This document shows, piece after piece, positions 24,248 through 34,053 of a stretch of 64,000 nt of DNA; position 1 is the stretch's first letter, and each line of letters opens with the position of its first letter. A program made the position numbers and the translations under genes. Below the pieces are notes generated by a model. The model was not told the origin of the DNA. It saw nothing but the letters and a program-made list of their open reading frames with translations, and searched no databases. The DNA is from Pseudooceanicola atlanticus (lineage in GTDB: Bacteria > Pseudomonadota > Alphaproteobacteria > Rhodobacterales > Rhodobacteraceae): contig NZ_AQQX01000003.1 in assembly GCF_000768315.1 (NCBI RefSeq), forward strand, positions 1-64,000, written 5' to 3'.

Positions 24248-25729
24248 TCAATCCTTGACGGGCTTCGGCTCGAACTTCAGCTGGACCAGCTGGTCCAGTG
24301 CCCGCACGCCCCATCCGGTGGCGCCGGCCGGGGCAAAGGTCGTTTCGCTCTTCACGCTGGCCACGCCTGCGATGTCGATATGGCACCAGGGCGTCTCGTC
24401 CTTGACGAAGCGGCGCAGGAACTCCGCGGCGGTGATCGACCCGGCCGGGCGACCGCCGGTATTGCCGACATCGGCGATCCGCGATTTCAGCTGCTTGGCA
24501 TAGGCCGCGCCAAGCGGCATCCGCCAGGCGCCTTCGCCCACCGTTTCGGCGGCACGCAGCAGCCCGCGGCACAGGCTGTCATCGGTCGAGAAGACACCGG
24601 CATTCTCATGCCCCAGGCCAATGATTATCGCACCGGTCAGCGTGGCAAGGTCAATCATTCCAGTGGGTTGGAAGCGTTCCTGCGTGTACCACATGACATC
24701 GCACAGAACCAGGCGACCTTCGGCGTCGGTATTCGTCACCTCGATCGTGTCGCCCTTCATCGAGGTCACGACATCCCCCGGACGATAAGCGCGGTCCGAC
24801 GGCATGTTCTCGACCAGCCCGACCAGGCCCACGACATTGGCCTTGGCCTTGCGCAGGGCAATCGCCCGCATCGCGCCGGCCACGGTGCCCGCGCCGCCCA
24901 TATCCATGGTCATGTCTTCCATGCCCGCGGCGGGTTTCAGCGAAATCCCCCCGGTATCAAAAACGACGCCCTTGCCGACCAACGCCAGCGGCTTCTCGTC
25001 GCCGCCACCGTTCCACTGCATCACCACGACCTTCGACGGGCTGGCCGATCCCTGGCCCACGGCCAGCAGCGCGCCCATGCCCAGCTCTTCCAGCTTGTCC
25101 TCTTCCAGAACCTCGACCTCGAGGCCAATTTCCTTCATCGCGGCCAGGCGGTCGGCGAATTCGGTGGTGGTCAGCACGTTGGCGGGCGCGTTCACGAGGT
25201 CGCGGGTAAAGAACACGCCCTCGGCCACGGCCAGCTTGGGCGCGGCGGCGGCTTCGGCGCTTTCGGGGTTGGAACACATGACCGTCACCGCGCCCAGCGT
25301 CTTGGGATCGTCGGTCTTCTGGTCAACGTAGGAATAGGCCATCAGCACCAGCGCCTCGACCAGCGCGGCGGGCTGGCGGAATGCCCCCGCAAGGATCAGC
25401 ATGTCCTTTTCGCCCAGGCCCTTGCCCAGCGTGGCGCCGGCCTTGCGCACGGCCTCGGCCTCAACCCGGCGGTCCAGAACGACCACCTCGAGACTTTCGG
25501 CGGCCATGCCGGTGGGCCAGCCCAGGCTGATGACCGCGCCGCCCTCTGCCTTGCCGAAGGCCTCGCTTTCCACCAGCCGTTTCAGCGCGCCCTTGGTCAG
25601 GCGGTTCACGCGCCGCGCGGCGGGCGACATGCGGCCTTCCTTGTCGACGATCACGGCGACCTTTCCGGGCGCCTCTGCGATGGCGTCGATATCGGTGGCG
25701 GCAAAGCTGACTTTGGCGGTCTGGGTCAA
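24248..25729 (-). CDS. pepA: Leucyl aminopeptidase (M17)
   Basis: This 493-residue cytosolic metallopeptidase removes N-terminal residues from peptides. The metal-binding and catalytic blocks are VGKGVVFDTGGISLKPA, DMGGAGTV and the signature NTDAEGRLVL (near residue 344). A TTG start at 25729 with AGGAGA five bases upstream fits best; the frame upstream is open but unlike the family. holC follows 16 bp after the stop, and lptF diverges from it. Confidence 0.95.
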   Translation of the reverse strand: MTQTAKVSFAATDIDAIAEAPGKVAVIVDKEGRMSPAARRVNRLTKGALKRLVESEAFGKAEGGAVISLGWPTGMAAESLEVVVLDRRVEAEAVRKAGATLGKGLGEKDMLILAGAFRQPAALVEALVLMAYSYVDQKTDDPKTLGAVTVMCSNPESAEAAAAPKLAVAEGVFFTRDLVNAPANVLTTTEFADRLAAMKEIGLEVEVLEEDKLEELGMGALLAVGQGSASPSKVVVMQWNGGGDEKPLALVGKGVVFDTGGISLKPAAGMEDMTMDMGGAGTVAGAMRAIALRKAKANVVGLVGLVENMPSDRAYRPGDVVTSMKGDTIEVTNTDAEGRLVLCDVMWYTQERFQPTGMIDLATLTGAIIIGLGHENAGVFSTDDSLCRGLLRAAETVGEGAWRMPLGAAYAKQLKSRIADVGNTGGRPAGSITAAEFLRRFVKDETPWCHIDIAGVASVKSETTFAPAGATGWGVRALDQLVQLKFEPKPVKD

Positions 25730-25949
25730 GGGTCTCTCCTGTGGATCGGTTTCGGCCCGGCCGGTCACGGCGGGCCCGTTTGTCTGGCATTCTGTCGCGT
25801 CGGGCCGCGCGGCATTCCACCCCGCACCCGGCCTCCGGGCGAAGCTAGCGCCGCCCCGCCGCTTTGACCAGATAGCAGTTTTCCCCCGCATTCAAATCCG
25901 CTAGGTTCGGCCCAAGCCCGAGAACGGGCGGCAAGACTTGGGGGAATAC

Positions 25950-27125
25950 TTGGCACGTTTCGACAGATATCTCCTGTCGCAGTTCATGGTGCTGTTTGGA
26001 TTCTTCTCGCTGGTCCTCGTCTCCATCTACTGGATCAACCAGGCGGTGCGACTGTTCGACCGGCTGGTGGGCGACGGGCAAAGCACCTTCGTCTTCCTGG
26101 AATTCACGGCGCTCAGCCTGCCCAACGTGATCCGCATCGTGCTGCCGATGGCCTGCTTTGCGGCCACGGTCTACGTGACCAACCGGCTGTCATCCGAATC
26201 CGAACTGGTGGTGATGCAGGCCACCGGGTTCTCGCCCTGGCGCCTGGCCCGACCCGTCCTCGCCTTCGGGCTGATCGTCGGGCTGATGATGTCACTTATG
26301 ACCCATATCCTCGTCCCCGCCTCCATGTCGCAGATGCAGGAACGGCAGGAGGACCTGCAACGCAACGTCACCTCGCGATTACTGACCGAGGGCACGTTCC
26401 TCCACCCGATCGACGGGATCACCTTCTACATCCGCGACATCGCCCCCGATGGCACGCTGACGGACGTCTTCCTGTCCGACCGCCGCGATCCCGAAGCGCC
26501 CCAGACCTACACCGCCGCCCGCGCCTACCTTGTCGCCGATGGCAGCGGGGCCGAGGGCGCCAGCGGCAAGCTGGTGATGGTCGACGGGCTGGCGCAGACG
26601 CTGAACTCGGAAAACAACCGGCTCTTCACCACGCATTTCAAGGATTTCACCTATGATATCGGGCGGCTCTTCGGTGATGTCGGACAGCCCTTCGTGCATG
26701 TGCGTCACTTCTTCACGCCGCAGCTATTCCTGCAGCCGGAAACCGTAGCGACCCTGACCAGTTCCTCGCTCGGCTCCGTCCTGGAAGAGGCGCATGGCCG
26801 GTTCGGTCAGGCGCTGCTGTGCGTGGCCGCCGCGCTGATCGGCTTTGCGACGCTGATGATCGGCGGCTATTCCCGGTTCGGCATCTGGCAACAGGTCGTG
26901 CTGGCGATCCTGCTGATGCTGATCGTCAAGGGGGTCGAGGGCGTGGTGCAGGACCCGGTCCGCAACAATGCCGCGCTCTGGCCGCTGGTCTACCTGCCGG
27001 GCCTCATCGGCATCGGCATCGGCACCGGGCTGCTCTGGCTGTCGACGCAATCCAGCCGCCCCTGGCTGCGCCGCCGCACCGTGACAACCCCGGACGCCCC
27101 CCAGGATGCGGGGACCGCCCCGTGA
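25950..27125 (+). CDS. lptF: LPS export ABC transporter permease LptF
   Basis: Together with LptG and LptB, LptF extracts lipopolysaccharide from the inner membrane. The 391-residue protein has the YjgP/YjgQ layout: helices at the N-terminus (FDRYLLSQFMVLFGFFSLVL), MACFAATVYVTNRLSSESELVVMQATG, a periplasmic beta-jellyroll domain, then C-terminal helices. I chose TTG 25950, preceded by GGGGGA, over TTG 25938. lptG overlaps its stop. Confidence 0.93.
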   Translation: MARFDRYLLSQFMVLFGFFSLVLVSIYWINQAVRLFDRLVGDGQSTFVFLEFTALSLPNVIRIVLPMACFAATVYVTNRLSSESELVVMQATGFSPWRLARPVLAFGLIVGLMMSLMTHILVPASMSQMQERQEDLQRNVTSRLLTEGTFLHPIDGITFYIRDIAPDGTLTDVFLSDRRDPEAPQTYTAARAYLVADGSGAEGASGKLVMVDGLAQTLNSENNRLFTTHFKDFTYDIGRLFGDVGQPFVHVRHFFTPQLFLQPETVATLTSSSLGSVLEEAHGRFGQALLCVAAALIGFATLMIGGYSRFGIWQQVVLAILLMLIVKGVEGVVQDPVRNNAALWPLVYLPGLIGIGIGTGLLWLSTQSSRPWLRRRTVTTPDAPQDAGTAP

Positions 27126-28219
27126 TCCTGAACCTCTACTTTGCCCGCCGCTTCCTGCGCTCCTTCCTGGGGCTGCTGGTGGTGTTCCTGGGCATGTCCA
27201 TCGTGATCGACCTGGTGGAACATCTGCGGCGGCTCTCGGGCACCGACACGACCTTCGTGCAGGTGTTCCAGCTGACCCTGCTGAACGCGCCCAAGGGGAT
27301 CTACACGATCCTGCCGCTGGTGATGATCCTGTCCACCGTGGCGCTGTTCCTCAGCCTCGCGCGGTCCTCCGAACTGGTGGTGACCCGCGCCGCCGGACGC
27401 TCCGCCCTGCGGTCGCTGATCTCTCCGGTCGTGGTGGCGCTGCTGATCGGCGCGGTCGGCGTGACCATGATCAACCCGATCGTCGCCGCGACCTCGAAAC
27501 GCTACGCCGTCATGCTGGAGAACTACCGTACCGGCACGATCGACGCCGTCTCCGTCTCGGCCGAGGGGCTTTGGCTGCGCCAGGGCGGCGATGACGGCCA
27601 GACCGTGATCCGTGCCGCTCGCGCCAATCCGCAGGCGACCGAACTCTACGACGTGATGATGATCGACTATGCCGCGACCGGCGGCCCCGAACGCCGGATC
27701 GAGGCCCGCCGCGCCCGTCTGATCGCCGGCGCATGGGAGCTGACGGACGTCCGCATCTGGCCGCTCTCCATCGGGGCCAACCCCGAGGCGCTGACCCAGC
27801 AGGTCGAACGGATCGAGATCCCCTCGACCCTGACCGAGGCCCGCATCCGCGACACGTTCGGCGATCCCTCGGCCATCCCGATCTGGGAATTGCCCACCTA
27901 TATCCACCTGCTGGAGGAGGCCGGGTTTTCCGCCCGCCGCCACGCCGTCTGGTTCCAGATGGAGCTGTCGCGCCCCCTCTTCCTCGTCGCCATGGTTCTG
28001 ATCGCCGCGGCTTTCACCATGCGCCATGCGCGCTTCGGCAAGACCGGGGTCGCGGTGCTGTCGGCGATCATGCTGGGCTTCGCGCTCTATTACATCCGCA
28101 GCTTCGTCCAGATCCTGGGCGAAACCGGCCAGGTGCCCGTCGCGCTCGCCGCCTGGGCGCCACCGGTGGCATCCTTGCTCTTGGCCATGGGCCTGCTTCT
28201 GCATATGGAGGACGGATGA
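27122..28219 (+). CDS. lptG: LPS export ABC transporter permease LptG
   Basis: The 365-residue partner of LptF has the same design, starting NLYFARRFLRSFLGLLVVFLG and carrying LSLARSSELVVTRAAGRSAL (cytoplasmic coupling region) before the periplasmic domain and C-terminal helices. Its GTG start overlaps the lptF stop (GTGA) and its own stop overlaps the lptD start (ATGA), a fully coupled trio. Confidence 0.93.
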   Translation: MILNLYFARRFLRSFLGLLVVFLGMSIVIDLVEHLRRLSGTDTTFVQVFQLTLLNAPKGIYTILPLVMILSTVALFLSLARSSELVVTRAAGRSALRSLISPVVVALLIGAVGVTMINPIVAATSKRYAVMLENYRTGTIDAVSVSAEGLWLRQGGDDGQTVIRAARANPQATELYDVMMIDYAATGGPERRIEARRARLIAGAWELTDVRIWPLSIGANPEALTQQVERIEIPSTLTEARIRDTFGDPSAIPIWELPTYIHLLEEAGFSARRHAVWFQMELSRPLFLVAMVLIAAAFTMRHARFGKTGVAVLSAIMLGFALYYIRSFVQILGETGQVPVALAAWAPPVASLLLAMGLLLHMEDG

Positions 28220-30369
28220 CCCGCCTCCTGCGCCTCGTTTCCCTCACCCTCGCGCTGCTGCTGCCCGCCACCCTGCACGCCCAGCAGGACGATGAGGCGA
28301 TGCCGGCCATGCTGGTGGCCGACCAGGTCCGACTGGATGGCCGCACCCGCCTGGTCGCCGAAGGAAATGTCGAGGTTCTTCAGGGCGATACCCGGCTGCG
28401 CGCGGCCCAGATCACCTATGACCGCGACACCGAGGAATTGCTGATCACCGGCCCCATCGTCATCACCAATGGCGAGGACGAGCTGATCCTGGCGGACGAG
28501 GCACGGCTGGAACGCGATCTCCGCAACGGCCTGGTGCGCAGCGCCCGGGTCGTTCTGGACCAGCAATTGCAGCTGGCCGCGGCCAGGCTAGACCGGGTCA
28601 ACGGTCGCTATTCCCAGCTGACCCGCGCCACCGTGTCCTCCTGCAAGGTCTGCGGCACGCAGGCACCGCTCTGGCAGATCCGCGCCCGCCGCGTGGTGCA
28701 CGATACCGAGGCCAAGCAGCTCTATTTCGACGATGCCCGGTTCGAGGTGAAGGGCATCCCGATCTTCTACCTGCCCCGCCTGCGCCTGCCCGACCCGACC
28801 CAGACCCGCGCCACCGGTTTCCTGATCCCCTCGATCCGGCGCAATTCGCAGCTGGGGACCGGGGTGAAAATCCCCTATTTCATCCGGCTCGGCGATCACC
28901 GCGACCTGACGATCACGCCCTATATCTCACCGCGCACCCGGACGCTGGAATGGCGCTACCGGCAGGCCTATGTGAATGGACGCATCACCTTCAACGGCGC
29001 GATCACCCGCGACGACCTGCGCCCCAACAAGACCCGCGCCTATATCACCGGCACAGGCGTGTTCGAATTGCCGCGCGACTTTGTGCTGGATTTCGCGATC
29101 GAATCCACCTCCGACAACGCCTATATCTCGGATTACAGCTATTCCGACGCCGACCGGCTCGAAAGCCGGGTGACGCTGTCGCGGATCCGGCGGGACGAAT
29201 ATTTCGCCGCCGAACTGGCCTATTACCACACGCTCCGCGTCAACGAGAACAACTCGACCATTCCGTCGATCATCGGCGATGCCCGCTATGAACGCCGCCT
29301 CTTCCCCCGTGCGGGCGGAGAGCTGCGCCTGACCGCCGAAACCCACAGCCACCTGCGTTATTCCAACCTGACGGTCGACGGCACCGACCCCGACACCGTG
29401 TCCGACGGGCGCGACCTGGGCCGGATCAGTGCCGGGATCAGCTGGGGCAACCGCTGGACCCTGCCCGGCGGCATCCGCGCGGCATTCCGCACCGGCGTCG
29501 TCGTCGATGCCTTCCGCGTCCGCCAGGACCTCGCCGCGCGGCCCGACTCGGTCGATCAGGTGACGCCCAATGCGCAGCTGATCCTGCGCTGGCCCTGGAC
29601 CCGGCAGGATCCCGGTGGCGTCACCCAGATCATCGAACCCATGGCCATGGTCGCCTGGAGCGGCGGCCAGCGCCCCAACCTCGTCAACGACGAAAGCACC
29701 CGGGTCGAGTTCGACGAGGGCAACCTGCTCGCCCTGTCCCGCTTCCCCGCCGCCGACCGCCGCGAACGCGGGTTGCAGACGGCCGTCGGCGTCAGCTGGT
29801 CGCGCATCGCCCCCGAAGGCTGGGACGCGAAACTGACCTTCGGCACCGTGCTGCGCAAGACCGCCGACCCGGCCTTTTCCGCCTCCTCCGGCCTCGCCGG
29901 CACCCGCTCCGACCTGCTGGTGGCGGGACAGCTCAAGAACCTCAACGGGCTGACCCTGACCGGGCGCGGCCTCTTCGATACCGGGCTGGTCCTGAACAAG
30001 GCCGAGGCGCGGGCACATTGGAACATTGGCCGCTACGACCTGTCGGCCAGCTATATCTGGCTCTCCGCCGACCCGGCCGAGGCCCGCCCCTCCGCGGTGT
30101 CGGAATGGGCCTTCGCCTCGTCCATCGACCTGGGCCAGCACTGGACGGCCCTGGTCTCAAGCCATTACGATATCGCGGCAAATCAGCCGATTTCAGCCGG
30201 GTTGGGGCTGATCTACTCCAACGAATGCGTGGATGTGACGCTTTCGGCCTCGCGCAGCTTCACCTCTTCCACTATCGTCACCCCAGCCACAGATTTCAGC
30301 CTTCTGATCGGGCTGCGCGGTTTCTCGGCCAACACGTCCGGCCGAGGCGCGACCCGCTCCTGCAACTAG
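28216..30369 (+). CDS. lptD: LPS assembly outer-membrane protein LptD
   Basis: LptD inserts lipopolysaccharide into the outer leaflet. The 717-residue protein has a signal peptide (residues 1-22, ending LHAQQ), an OstA-type jellyroll with LVAEGNVEVLQGDTRLRA (about residues 49-66), and a large beta-barrel. Conserved cysteines include SSCKVCG (near residue 140) and the C-terminal SCN, which could form the inter-domain disulfides. The start overlaps the lptG stop. Confidence 0.94.
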   Translation: MTRLLRLVSLTLALLLPATLHAQQDDEAMPAMLVADQVRLDGRTRLVAEGNVEVLQGDTRLRAAQITYDRDTEELLITGPIVITNGEDELILADEARLERDLRNGLVRSARVVLDQQLQLAAARLDRVNGRYSQLTRATVSSCKVCGTQAPLWQIRARRVVHDTEAKQLYFDDARFEVKGIPIFYLPRLRLPDPTQTRATGFLIPSIRRNSQLGTGVKIPYFIRLGDHRDLTITPYISPRTRTLEWRYRQAYVNGRITFNGAITRDDLRPNKTRAYITGTGVFELPRDFVLDFAIESTSDNAYISDYSYSDADRLESRVTLSRIRRDEYFAAELAYYHTLRVNENNSTIPSIIGDARYERRLFPRAGGELRLTAETHSHLRYSNLTVDGTDPDTVSDGRDLGRISAGISWGNRWTLPGGIRAAFRTGVVVDAFRVRQDLAARPDSVDQVTPNAQLILRWPWTRQDPGGVTQIIEPMAMVAWSGGQRPNLVNDESTRVEFDEGNLLALSRFPAADRRERGLQTAVGVSWSRIAPEGWDAKLTFGTVLRKTADPAFSASSGLAGTRSDLLVAGQLKNLNGLTLTGRGLFDTGLVLNKAEARAHWNIGRYDLSASYIWLSADPAEARPSAVSEWAFASSIDLGQHWTALVSSHYDIAANQPISAGLGLIYSNECVDVTLSASRSFTSSTIVTPATDFSLLIGLRGFSANTSGRGATRSCN

Positions 30370-30432
30370 ACCGCCAATGTTCCGCATGACGACCAGATCG
30401 GCGACCACGACCAAAGACGAACGGACCTGACA

Positions 30433-31656
30433 ATGCGCCATTTCCTCCGCCTCTGCCTGACCCTGACGCTGCTGACCGGCGCGCTGGCCATTGCCGTGCC
30501 CGCCAGCGCACAATCCTCCTTCGGACCGGCGATCAAGGTCAACGACGCGGTCATCACGCAATACGAACTGGACCAGCGGATCCGCATGCTGCGCCTCTTC
30601 CGCACCCCCGGCGACATCCCCGAACTGGCGGCCGAGCAGCTGATCGACGACCGCCTGCGCATGACGGCCGCAGCCCAGCTGGGCATCTCGCCCAGCGAAG
30701 AGGAAATCGCCGCGGGCATGGAAGAATTCGCCGGGCGCGCCAACCTCTCGGCCGAACAATTCCTGTCCGCCCTGCAACAGGCCGGCGTTTCGGCCCAGAC
30801 CTTCCGCGATTTCGTGCGCGCGGGCGTGGCCTGGCGGGAAACCGTGCGCGCGCGCTTCGGTCCCCGCATCCAGATCTCCGAATCCGAGATCGACCGCGCC
30901 CTGGCCACCGGCGGCGCTTCCGGCGGGTCCGTCCAGGTGCTGATGTCCGAGATCTTCCTGCCCGTCGAACCCGGCACCGAGGAAGAGACCCAGGCCCTGG
31001 CCGAGCGCATCCGCCGCTCCAACGCCACCGGATTCGCACGCGCCGCCCGCGAATATTCCTCCGCCCCCTCGGCCGGCCAGGGCGGCCGCGTCAACTGGGT
31101 GCCCGTCTCCAACCTCTCGCCGCAACTGCGCCAGGTGATCCTCGGGCTGCGCCCCGGCCAGATCAGTGCCCCGGTCGAGGTGGATGGCCAGATCGCGCTC
31201 TTCCTGCTGCGCGCCGTCGAGGAAAGCGATACCCGCACGCCCGAATATGCCGCGGTGGAATATGCCGCCTATTACATCGCCGGTGGCCGCTCCGAACAGG
31301 CGCTGGCCGAAGCCGCCCGCGTCAAGGCGCGCGTCGACACCTGTGACGACCTTTACGGCGTGGCCAAGGGCCAGCCCGAAAGCGTGCTGGAACGCGGCAC
31401 ACGCGCCCCCAACGAGGTGCCTGCCGACATCGCCCTGGAACTGGCCAAGCTGGATGCCGGCGAAGTGTCGACGGCCCTGACCCGCTCCAACGGGCAGACC
31501 TTGGTCTTCCTGATGCTCTGCGGCCGGTCCTTCGACCTTTCGGGCGCGGTATCGCGCGAGGGCGTGGCGCTCGACCTGCAGAACCAGCGGCTCGCCACCT
31601 ATGCCCAGGGCTACCTGCAACAGCTGCGGGACGAAGCGCGGATCGTGCGCCGGTAA
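30433..31656 (+). CDS. surA: Periplasmic chaperone/peptidyl-prolyl isomerase SurA
   Basis: A 407-residue SurA-type protein. It has a signal peptide (residues 1-26, ending ASAQS), an N-terminal chaperone domain ([19 protein letters not shown]), and a parvulin-type domain (about residues 175-270: [14 protein letters not shown]...FARAAREYS...[15 protein letters not shown]). It escorts outer-membrane proteins such as LptD, encoded 63 bp upstream. rsmA follows at once. Confidence 0.9.
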   Translation: MRHFLRLCLTLTLLTGALAIAVPASAQSSFGPAIKVNDAVITQYELDQRIRMLRLFRTPGDIPELAAEQLIDDRLRMTAAAQLGISPSEEEIAAGMEEFAGRANLSAEQFLSALQQAGVSAQTFRDFVRAGVAWRETVRARFGPRIQISESEIDRALATGGASGGSVQVLMSEIFLPVEPGTEEETQALAERIRRSNATGFARAAREYSSAPSAGQGGRVNWVPVSNLSPQLRQVILGLRPGQISAPVEVDGQIALFLLRAVEESDTRTPEYAAVEYAAYYIAGGRSEQALAEAARVKARVDTCDDLYGVAKGQPESVLERGTRAPNEVPADIALELAKLDAGEVSTALTRSNGQTLVFLMLCGRSFDLSGAVSREGVALDLQNQRLATYAQGYLQQLRDEARIVRR

Positions 31657-31657
31657 C

Positions 31658-32500
31658 ATGGCCACGATCGACGGCCTGCCGCCCCTGCGAGAGGTGATCG
31701 CCACCCACGGGTTGGCGGCCAAGAAATCGCTGGGGCAGAACTTCCTGCTGGATCTGAACCTCACGGCCAAGATCGCCCGCCAGGCGGGCGAGCTGTCGGA
31801 CTGCGACGTGCTGGAAATCGGCCCCGGCCCCGGCGGCCTGACCCGCGGGCTGCTGGCCGAAGGCGCGCGACGGGTGCTGGCAGTGGAAAAGGATGCGCGC
31901 TGCCTGCCCGCCCTGGCCGAGATCTCGGACGCCTATCCGGACCGGCTCCAGGTCATCAATGCCGATGCGCTTCAGCTCGACCCGCTGGAGCATCTGACGC
32001 CCCCGATCCGCGTTGCGGCCAACCTGCCCTACAATGTCGGGACGGAATTGCTGGTGCGCTGGCTGACCCCGCCGCAATGGCCACCCTATTGGCAAAGCCT
32101 GACGCTGATGTTCCAGCGCGAGGTGGCGGACCGCATCGTGGCCCGGCCCGGCTCCAAGACCTATGGCCGCCTGTCGCTTCTGGCTTCCTGGCGGGCCGAG
32201 GCCCGGATCGTCATGACCCTGCCGCCCGAGGCCTTCACCCCGCCGCCGAAAATCTCCTCGGCGGTGGTCCATATCACCGCCCTGCCGGAGCCGCGCTACC
32301 CGGCCGATCCCAAGGTGCTGGAACAGGTCATCGCCCGCGCCTTCAACCAGCGCCGCAAGATGCTGCGCGCGGCGCTGAAAGGGCTGAAACCGGATATCGA
32401 GGACCGGCTGATCGCGTCGGGCATCAAGCCCACCGACCGTGCCGAAACGGTCAAGCTGGAACAATTCTGCGCCCTCGCCCGCGCCGTCGCCGCCCCCTGA
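31658..32500 (+). CDS. rsmA: 16S rRNA dimethyladenosine transferase
   Basis: KsgA/RsmA dimethylates two adjacent adenines near the 3' end of 16S rRNA. The 280-residue protein has [11 protein letters not shown] (near residue 22), the SAM-binding [16 protein letters not shown], and the catalytic NLPYNV (near residue 125). It starts one base after the surA stop. In many relatives pdxA lies between surA and this gene; here it is missing. Confidence 0.95.
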   Translation: MATIDGLPPLREVIATHGLAAKKSLGQNFLLDLNLTAKIARQAGELSDCDVLEIGPGPGGLTRGLLAEGARRVLAVEKDARCLPALAEISDAYPDRLQVINADALQLDPLEHLTPPIRVAANLPYNVGTELLVRWLTPPQWPPYWQSLTLMFQREVADRIVARPGSKTYGRLSLLASWRAEARIVMTLPPEAFTPPPKISSAVVHITALPEPRYPADPKVLEQVIARAFNQRRKMLRAALKGLKPDIEDRLIASGIKPTDRAETVKLEQFCALARAVAAP

Positions 32501-32580
32501 CCACCCTCTGATCCAATCGTGCGCCTGCGGCGCATTCCTTTCTACTCGCGCCCCTGCTGCCCAGGGGCGCTCGGGTCCTG

Positions 32581-32660
32581 CCTCCGGCGGGAGTATTTCC
32601 GGCAAGATGAAGCAGGGGATCCACGCCCTTTCATCTGGCCGAAAATATCCTCGGGGGGAG
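32581..32660. repeat. Inverted pair of a Rhodobacteraceae-type intergenic repeat
   Basis: Copy A (32581-32612) contains CCTCCGGCGGGAGTATTT and AAGATGAAG. Copy B (about 32628-32660) is its reverse complement in outline, with CTTTCATCTGGCC and AAAATATCCTCGGGG. Between them is only about 16 bp, so the pair can fold into a long imperfect hairpin between the converging rsmA and P450 genes. A separate CCGGCCCC/GGGGCCGG hairpin follows at 32661-32679. Confidence 0.7.
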
Positions 32661-32703
32661 CCGGCCCCGCAGGGGCCGGCATGGGGGGCAGACGCCCCCC
32701 CCG

Positions 32704-34053
32704 CTACCGCGCCTCCAGGCGCAAATTGATGCCTTTTTCCGAGCGGACCGTCAGGTGCGCGACCGGGTTGGGCGGCGCGCCCACGGGCGTCACGCGGAAA
32801 TGGCGCAGGATCATCGACAGGATCAGCGGCCCCTCGACCATGGCAAAGCCCGCGCCGGTACAGACCCGAGCCCCGGCGGAGAACGGGATATAGGCGTCAC
32901 GTCCGCATTGGCGGCCATTCTCGGTCTGCCAGCGGGCGGGGTCGAACCCGTCGGGATCGTCCCAGAGCCGTTCATGGCGGTGCAGATGCCAGGGGCTGAG
33001 CACCACCTGCGAGCCCTTGGCCACATCGCGGTCGCGGAAATGTTCGGGACATGCCGCCTCGCGCACCATCATCGGCACCGGCGGGTAGAGCCGCAGCGCC
33101 TCGCGGAACACGTCGCGGGACAGTTTCAGGCGGGACATGACGGCGAAATCGGCGCCCGCATCCAGGGCCCGCGCCTCCTCTGCCAGCCTGTCCTGCCACT
33201 CGGGATGGGTGGCCATGAGGTAGAGCGTCCAGGCCAGGGCAGAGGCCGAGGTTTCGTGCCCCGCGAGGAAGAAGATCGCAACCTGGTCGACCATTTCAGC
33301 GGTTTCGAACATTTCGCCCGTCTGCGGATCGCGGGTCGTCATGATCTTGGTGGCCAGGTCGTCGGGCGCCGTCCCAGCCGCGATCTGTGCCTGACGTTCG
33401 GACGTCAGCGTGGTGATCAGCCGGCGGATGTCGCGGGCCGCCGCGCGCGTGTCCCGCTTGTGAAACCGCGGCATCCAGCGCGGCAGCGGCACGAAGGCGG
33501 CAATGTTCAGGATCGGCGACGAGCGCTGGTAATCGCGGAACCGGGTAAAGACCTGCGCCGCGATCTCGTGCTCGATCGGGATCGAGAAGAGGGTCCGGAA
33601 GATCACGTCGGCCGCCGCGTGCGAGGTTTCCTCTTCGATCTCGACATCCGTGTCGGTTCGTTTCGACAGCCGTGAAATGCAGGCCTCTGCCGCGTCCCAC
33701 ATGGCCGGGAACGTGTCCTTCAGCCGCCCGCCCTCGAAGGCCGGGTCGATGATGCGCCGTTGCCGTTTCCAGTGATCACCGTTCGACAGGAAGACGCTGT
33801 CGCCCAGCAGCGGCCGCAGCCCTTCGTTCACCCGTTCGGATTTCGGGAAATCGTCGGGCCGGTCCTTCAGCACGGTCTTCACCAGGTCGGGCTGGTTCAC
33901 CATGTAGGAACGGAAGAAGGGCGTGCGGAATTCGGCCATCCAGGCGCGGTAGAGCCGCGCGGGCTGGGCCGACAGGATGTCCTGACGGAAGAGCCGCACA
34001 TAGCGCCAGAGCGAGACGCGATCCGCCCGCGCCTTGGGCTTGGGCGGGGTCAT
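32704..34053 (-). CDS. Cytochrome P450
   Basis: The 449-residue haem-thiolate monooxygenase has the I-helix motif AGHETSA (residues 264-270), the ExxR pair in EALRLYPP (from 318), and the haem-binding loop FSAGARVCTGAGFA (391-404) with Cys398 as ligand. It has no membrane anchor, as usual in bacteria; its overall pattern is closer to CYP102/CYP4-like fatty-acid hydroxylases than to camphor-type P450s. Its ATG overlaps the preceding gene's stop, so the two are co-translated. No ferredoxin partner is visible nearby. The substrate is unknown. Confidence 0.93.
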   Translation of the reverse strand: MTPPKPKARADRVSLWRYVRLFRQDILSAQPARLYRAWMAEFRTPFFRSYMVNQPDLVKTVLKDRPDDFPKSERVNEGLRPLLGDSVFLSNGDHWKRQRRIIDPAFEGGRLKDTFPAMWDAAEACISRLSKRTDTDVEIEEETSHAAADVIFRTLFSIPIEHEIAAQVFTRFRDYQRSSPILNIAAFVPLPRWMPRFHKRDTRAAARDIRRLITTLTSERQAQIAAGTAPDDLATKIMTTRDPQTGEMFETAEMVDQVAIFFLAGHETSASALAWTLYLMATHPEWQDRLAEEARALDAGADFAVMSRLKLSRDVFREALRLYPPVPMMVREAACPEHFRDRDVAKGSQVVLSPWHLHRHERLWDDPDGFDPARWQTENGRQCGRDAYIPFSAGARVCTGAGFAMVEGPLILSMILRHFRVTPVGAPPNPVAHLTVRSEKGINLRLEAR

